Source of the DNA: Cherax quadricarinatus
Lineage: Eukaryota; Arthropoda; Malacostraca; Decapoda; Parastacidae
DNA length: 64,000 bases
Assembly: GCF_038502225.1 (NCBI RefSeq)
Contig: NC_091301.1
Location: 19,556,847-19,620,846 of the forward strand
Reading direction: 5' to 3'
Position numbers and translations under genes: made by a program. Positions 58,678 through 64,000 of the stretch are shown here, one piece after another. Under the pieces are notes generated by a model. That model worked only from the letters and a program-made list of their open reading frames with translations, did no database searches and had not been told where the DNA came from. Every line of letters begins with the position of its first letter. Positions within the stretch are counted from its first letter, which is position 1.

Positions 58678-58884
58678 TACAGTGGACCCCCGGTTAACGA
58701 TATTTTTTCAATCCAGAAGTATGTTCAGGTGCCAGTACTGACCGAATTTGTTCCCATAAGGAATATTGTGAAGTAGATTAGTCCATTTCAGACCCCCAAA
58801 CACACACGTACAAATGCACTTACATAAATACACTTACATAATTGGTCGCATTCGGAGGTGATCGTTATGTGGGGGTCCACTGTA
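58678..58884. mobile_element. MITE family M2
   Basis: Left end tacagtggacccccggttaa, right end atgtgggggtccactgta, complementary over about 20 bp, bordered by TA. 207 bp. The ORF crossing its left edge (58564-58776) is chance. Confidence 0.85.
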
Positions 58885-59384
58885 TTATTGGTCTATGTAG
58901 GTGCCAATTTTATTCATGAAAATATCTTGGCAGTATCCATGATAACATGAAAATGCCTCTTCTGAATGGCTTCAAACTTCATACAGATGTATCTTAGAAT
59001 TTCAATTAAAAAAAAAAATGGAGCAATTTTTGTCCATGCAGTAACTTGAGAATGCCTCGTCTGAACAGCTTCCAACTTTAAAGGCTGACACACGTAGCTT
59101 AAAGGAATATTGTATATTGATTTAAAAGTGTGTAGGTGCAAATTTAACAATTTTCTAACATTTAAAATAAGTGGAAGTGTTAGCTTATATATAACTGCAT
59201 TTTAATTAGATTGTACAAGTTTGAATATCCCAATTTTATTTCACAAACTGGGATATTGATTATTCAGCATTAACTGGAGAATGCCCCTTCTGATTAGCTT
59301 CAAGCCTTCAATGCTGATGTATCCTACTTTAGGCTGCATAAGTGCCAATATATTAACAAAATTAGGACATTGATTTCTATGCAA
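58885..59384. other. AT-rich DNA with a loosely repeated phrase
   Basis: The phrase agaatgcc(cc/tc)ttctga...agcttcaa recurs at about 58947, 59048, 59277 and 59689 with varying strand and spacing, suggesting an old tandem repeat of roughly 110-bp or more. No coding sign. Confidence 0.4.
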
Positions 59385-59681
59385 TACAGCCTCTCCTCAC
59401 TTAGCGACGTACTCTTTGACCGGTATTCATACCTAATTAATGTATGTTAGAGCTGATTTCCTCTATTCTGTTTATTACAATATACAGTACACTACGTACT
59501 GTGTAAACATTTAAAAATTTACCAGGAATGCTATAAATGGTGCAGAGGTGACATTAAAACAATATCTAAGATGGTTGACACAAACCCACTACCATTATAG
59601 TATGCTCCTCACTTACCAATGAATTCGTTTACGAACGAGGTCTTAGGAGTGGAACTCCTCGTTAAGTGAGGAGGGGTTGTA
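59385..59681. mobile_element. MITE family M1, copy 2
   Basis: Ends tacagcctctcctcacttag and gttaagtgaggaggggttgta. The interior (cagaggtgacattaaaacaa, tggttgacacaaacccacta) is the reverse complement of the interior of 57936-58259. 297 bp, TA borders. Confidence 0.85.
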
Positions 59682-60154
59682 CTTCTGAATGCCTCTGCTG
59701 GTTAGCTTCAAACTTTCCAAAGTGATGTATTTTAGAAGATCTGAATTGTTATTGGACTAAGTAGGTGCCAATTTGCCCAATATTATTTCAAATGTCACTC
59801 CAACCTCATCCTCCCTGAAGACCAGCCTCCATGGTTCTCAAGAGTCTAGTCTGTACACAAAACTACTGAGGTTGCTCACCAAGTTTCAGTTCGTGATTTG
59901 TCCTATATTTTTAGTGTTTGACTGGGTTCTCTCTCTCAGTGCTGATCTACAAAAAAAAATGTGTCTACCATATTCATCTCCTGCCTTCTTGTAAGTCAAA
60001 TATCCTACTCTCAACACCATCTCTTAACTTTACTATCTCGTGCACCTCTATCATCAAGGAACCATCTTCCAGTTTTTAAGCATTCAGAATAAAGCACACA
60101 TTGCAAGGTGGAATTACTTGCCTTGTGTTGCCAGATATATGCCACCTCTTTTTT

Positions 60155-60381
60155 TATTTCTTTATTGTTAATTAATTATGTATACATGTACAGATAAGTT
60201 ATTAAATGTTAAGCTAACCATCCCTAATCTAACAATGTGAGAATAACAAATATTTCATAGGTGGTGCTATTAGATGCATACAGAAATGAAATATTTGTTA
60301 TTCTCTGTTAGATTAGATTAGGGATGAGTAGATTAATGTTAAATAACTTACCTGTATGTATAATTAACAATAAAGAAATAT
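60155..60381. mobile_element. Long inverted-repeat (foldback) MITE
   Basis: The two ~100-bp arms run from tatttctttattgttaatta to aatatttcat on the left and are mirrored from atgaaatatttgttattc to taattaacaataaagaaata on the right, with about 25 unpaired bases in the middle and some indels. Confidence 0.8.
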
Positions 60382-61650
60382 AAAAATAAAGAAGTGGCAA
60401 TTCAGAGAAAGGTGGACGGATTAGAAATTTTGTTAGCTACAGGTATTTAAATGCAAAACACAAATATTGCAACAATGGAAATATAAAACAGAAGCATAAC
60501 TGTAACTAGATATATTCTATAATTTAGCAACATATGAGGAGAGGAAAATTTGAAAGGTTTAATGATAGGCTAACTTACTCAACAGTTATTTTTACTGAAA
60601 TGTAATCATGAAAAGGCAAAAGTCCTTATTACCAAGGATTTCAGCTATAAAAAATAATGGATATTCTGAGGTTGAAATAACAAACAAATCGTCAACCAAA
60701 TTCTTCAGAAATAATGGTTATGAAAAAAATGGATTAGCACATTAAAGAAGCAACTCAAGTGAAAGTAGGCAATCCCTCATAAATTGCAGACCTATAATTA
60801 TTTGAAAAAAAAAGAAATTTTAAATATAAATTCTGCAAATCCAGTGTAAAAGTTCCCATTTTCTATTTGAGACATGTTGAAAGGCATGATTTTCTGGGAA
60901 CCAAGTGTGCCTCTAGAAGTCTGCGGCTCCCCTTAAGGAACTTGTAAATCATGAAAAGAGAACTTGGAAGCAATCGACCCATACATACCAGTAACCTAAA
61001 TAAATTAAAAATGATTGTACAAATGTAATAAAAAGAGGAACAAAGAAAAATATAGCAAACAAGAGCAGAAAACCAAATCTATACAAGCTCGTAAAAAAAA
61101 AAACATTAAATGTAAGCGTATGCAATGAATCGAGCAGCATAAAAATCACAGAATGGAGGAAATGTGTGGGGATTCAAGGCGTCCCACCGGTTACCCCATA
61201 CCCACCATACCTCTCCAGTCCCCAAGGCACTGCTTCTTGTTTTTTTTTTCCTAGTAACTCAGTAGCTGCTCAAAGATTACTAAATGTCAAAGAGTATCTG
61301 TATACTTGAGAACTGATAATGTCAATTCATGAATTTATCATTGATGAAAAAGTATAATTTACTTACAAATTAGGAGCCGTCGAGTTGTTGCTAAGTTCAA
61401 AGAGGGTTTAGATGGGGCTAGGCACATGCTGGCATAAAAGGCAAGACTGCACAGGTAGGTTGATCACTGACACTAACATCCACCGCAAATCACACAGAAA
61501 TTACTAAACCGGTAAGAATAGTACCAAGTTTTCTTGCAGTAATCACAAATAATTAAAGAACAGGTCGACTTATGTTTGAAAGTCTAATAAATAGAATTTT
61601 ATGTAAAGATATAAAAGATAAAAATGTAAAAACCAGTTAAGCTTATAGCA
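60382..61650. other. AT-rich DNA without recognised feature
   Basis: Short ORFs only. Confidence 0.5.
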
Positions 61651-61657
61651 GTGTTAT

Positions 61658-61692
61658 TATCAAAAAGAAGCGCTAAACCACAAGGGCTATAT
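61658..61692 (-). mobile_element. Solo LINE/SINE tail
   Basis: tatcaaaaagaagcgctaaa followed by ccacaagggctatat, the LINE-type tail in minus orientation, 35 bp. Confidence 0.6.
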
Positions 61693-61724
61693 TATAGCAG
61701 TGTTGCACATCGTGGTCAACACAT

Positions 61725-61880
61725 TATAATCAAGGGGGAAGCGCTAAACCCATAGGATTATACAGCGCCCGGGGGGGGGATGTGGAAGGCATTCAGGCTT
61801 AATTCAGGGAACTGGAGCACAGATCCAATTCCCTAAATCAAGAGCCCCCTCACCAACATCAAGGAACCTTCCAACACACA
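61725..61880 (+). mobile_element. SINE family A, best copy
   Basis: Order: acattataatcaaggggga, agcgctaaacccataggatt, atacagcgcc, poly-G, gatgtggaaggcattcaggc, aattcagggaactggagcac, aattccctaaatcaagagcc and caccaacatcaaggaacc. It serves here as the reference for the family. The head shows no clear tRNA boxes. Confidence 0.85.
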
Positions 61881-63190
61881 ACCTGGACTAGCAGCCATGT
61901 TAGTAGTACTCTGAACTTCACGTGCAACACTGGGGCATCTTTATTGCTTTCAACATCTTTATTATTCAGCAATAAGGATTACAGAATGTTGCACATGTCG
62001 TATTCATTAATTTGTCGATAATGTATAGCATCAATAAAGTGATAATGTGTTGTAAAACATCGTTTCAAAGTTATGTACACTACTCCAGATAACGAATCCT
62101 TTAAACCATGTAAAAATCAGTTAAAACTTCTGAAAAGCTGAAGTCAATGGCTTTGAAGTACCGAGATGGTTGTGGAAAATTACATTTATCTGAATGTATC
62201 ATTATATACATAACAGTAAATGAACAAAGATAATTATTATTTATCAGTTAGACAAGTAGGAATTTGGGACACCTAGGTCGCAAAAAATGTCCCCCTTCGA
62301 TACCTACCACTGCCATATCCACAAGTTGCTCTGGACCTATTAATTACAAATGAAAAATACCTCACCAGGAATGCTGGTAAATATGTAAATTTGTGGACTG
62401 TATATTAAATTAATAAAGAATTATATATATACACATTTATATAACAGGAGAATATATCTTAATCATAACACTCACCAATTTGACTGGAGATTAATGTGTC
62501 ATGTACAGGACCCCCCCTTTTGCCTACATCTATGAAAAATTTACTGGCCAGAATTTAAACATAAATTAGACAGCTTATCTGAGGTTCCTGGAGTTGTCCT
62601 GTCCAGTCGCCTGATATCTCTAGTTATGCAGGAATAGACATCCAACAATTTCGCCTCCTATTTGAGAGGTGTCAGCCCAATTTTTAACCTCTAGAGTACG
62701 AAAAATTCTTCCCATTATTCACAATGTCTGTTCAATTCAAACAATAATGGTGACTGTCTTCTGCGCAGGCGCAGAAAATTTCCCATTCTCGATAACATAA
62801 ATTTTATTAAATACAGTATGGCCATCTATTTACATATAACTACTGTATTTCTGGAAAATATATAAAGTATTTTCCACAATGGTTAAGGAATGGAGAAAGG
62901 AATGAGATATGAAGGGAAGTTAAGGCTAATAAATTGGAAAACTCCAGGTAAATGATTGTCATTGTGGTCAAAAAAAAGTAACATGTTACCATCAAGTAAT
63001 CCAGGCATAATGGTATATCTGTTTTCACCCAGTTTCTGCACACCAGATAATTTAGAAAACTATGAAGGTTCCGCTGCTTGTAATGAGTTTTAGTGTCTGG
63101 GTTCGCGACAATAAAGAATAATAACGAATTAAAGAATACAGTAGACAAAAGCTACAGTTGACTTAGAAGAGAACAGAACCAGATCTTCCA
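61881..63190. other. AT-rich DNA without recognised feature
   Basis: The ORF at 62840-63148 (minus) has no recognisable motif and is probably chance. Confidence 0.45.
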
Positions 63191-63195
63191 AGATT

Positions 63196-63330
63196 AATTC
63201 ACTGATACCGCTAGAGGGCTTGTGATTCTAAGAATTAGTTATCCTCAACTTTCTTGGATCAAACCTGATTATATCGTATTTCCCAGGCGATGTATAACCC
63301 ATACGGGTTTCCCGCTTTCCCACGAATATA
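63196..63330 (-). mobile_element. SINE family A, old copy
   Basis: ttcttggatcaaacctgatt, tcccaggcgatgtataaccc and atacgggtttcccgctttcc, with a (TAA)-like tail, minus orientation. Confidence 0.65.
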
Positions 63331-63590
63331 ATAATACACCGGAATATTTTTTTATTTAGAGACTAAATAACTGAATAATAAATTGCAATCAAATGAGTAA
63401 TGAATGCTGATATTTAAAAAAAATAAATAAGGAAAGATTCTTTAAATTATTAGGTTTGTCTCACTGAAAATATTATTGAAAGCTATTAGAGAAAGGTAAA
63501 TAAAACACTGTAAAGAGTGAAAACCTAAATCACTCATTGTTTGATCAGCAAAATCCTGTTAATCACATATACAAAGACAGGAGAGTATAA

Positions 63591-63893
63591 GATAAGATAA
63601 GATAAGATAAGATTTCGTTCGGATTTTTAACCCCGGAGGGTTAGCCACCCAGGATAACCCAAGAAAGTCAGTGCGTCATCGAGGACTGTCTAACTTATTT
63701 CCATTGGGGTCCTTAATCTTGTCCCCCAGGATGCGACCCACACCAGCCGACTAACACCCAGGTACCTATTTGCTGCTAGGTGAACAGGACAACAGGTGTA
63801 AGGAAACGTGTCGAATGTCTCCACCCGCCGGGAATCGAACCCGGGCCCTCCGTGTGTGAAGCGGGAGCTTTAGCCACCAGGCCACCGGGCCAC
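63591..63893 (-). mobile_element. tRNA-derived SINE, family B, with (GATAA)n tail
   Basis: On the + strand it begins with about five GATAA units (63589-63612), then ttaaccccggagggttagcc and ends with the reversed tRNA-like head (ggaatcgaacccgggccctc, ggagctttagccaccaggcc). Near-complete, and very close to 31524-31825. Confidence 0.9.
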
Positions 63894-64000
63894 AATACCG
63901 TGGCTGGAATAATATACTTAGTTATTTGAGAGTCAAAACATTTCCAAGAGGCAAGTTGCTTTCAATTAAACACCTCCCAAGCCAAGGAATACTATGGAAA

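Overview
This is eukaryotic, intron-bearing and very repeat-rich DNA, most likely from an arthropod. A decapod crustacean (crayfish or shrimp type) fits best, but that is inferred from repeat style and not proven. It carries long (TA)n, (GT)n and (GA)n runs, several clades of LINE, Penelope-like elements (PLEs), tRNA-derived SINEs and MITEs. No bacterial operon, rRNA, CRISPR array or intact tRNA gene was seen.

The one convincing host gene is on the + strand. A 93-nt exon (28841-28933) and an 11.5-kb intron are followed by a C2H2 zinc-finger exon (40400-40500). Both splice sites fit consensus, and the reading phase carries across the junction. A possible short terminal intron leads to a last mini-exon at 40618-40678. 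Almost everything else is mobile DNA, much of it inside that intron.

Layout. 1-1060: tail of a non-LTR element with a restriction-like endonuclease domain. 1190-3131: microsatellites around two copies of a short repeat and a decayed Tc1-like transposon. 3132-6110: no recognisable gene, a 25-bp minisatellite and a (GA)n run. 6137-15083: nested CR1-like LINE fragments, a long perfect-looking palindrome inserted in one of them, and an RTE-like LINE tail. 15096-19325: a young PLE with a head-to-head partner. 19420-20195: tandem tRNA-like repeats. 20196-26060: older PLEs hosting nested short PLE-end units, including a 378-bp tandem array. 26900-28450: SINEs and a 41-bp tandem repeat. 28841-40678: the host exons, with CR1-like LINE ends, a SINE and a near full-length I-clade LINE (gag-like ORF1, endonuclease, RT, RNase H; all broken) in the intron. 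41738-48960: CR1-like LINE copies on the minus strand. 48961-64000: AT-rich DNA with SINEs, MITEs and a palindromic PLE unit.

The strongest general pattern is a short hairpin followed by GAAACG and, a few bases later, AATAAA. It recurs at the ends of at least six PLE-related families with different but complementary stem sequences. The insertions carrying it are flanked by direct repeats of 12-14 bp. The second pattern is a shared 3' tail between a SINE family and LINE copies, which suggests the SINE borrows LINE machinery.
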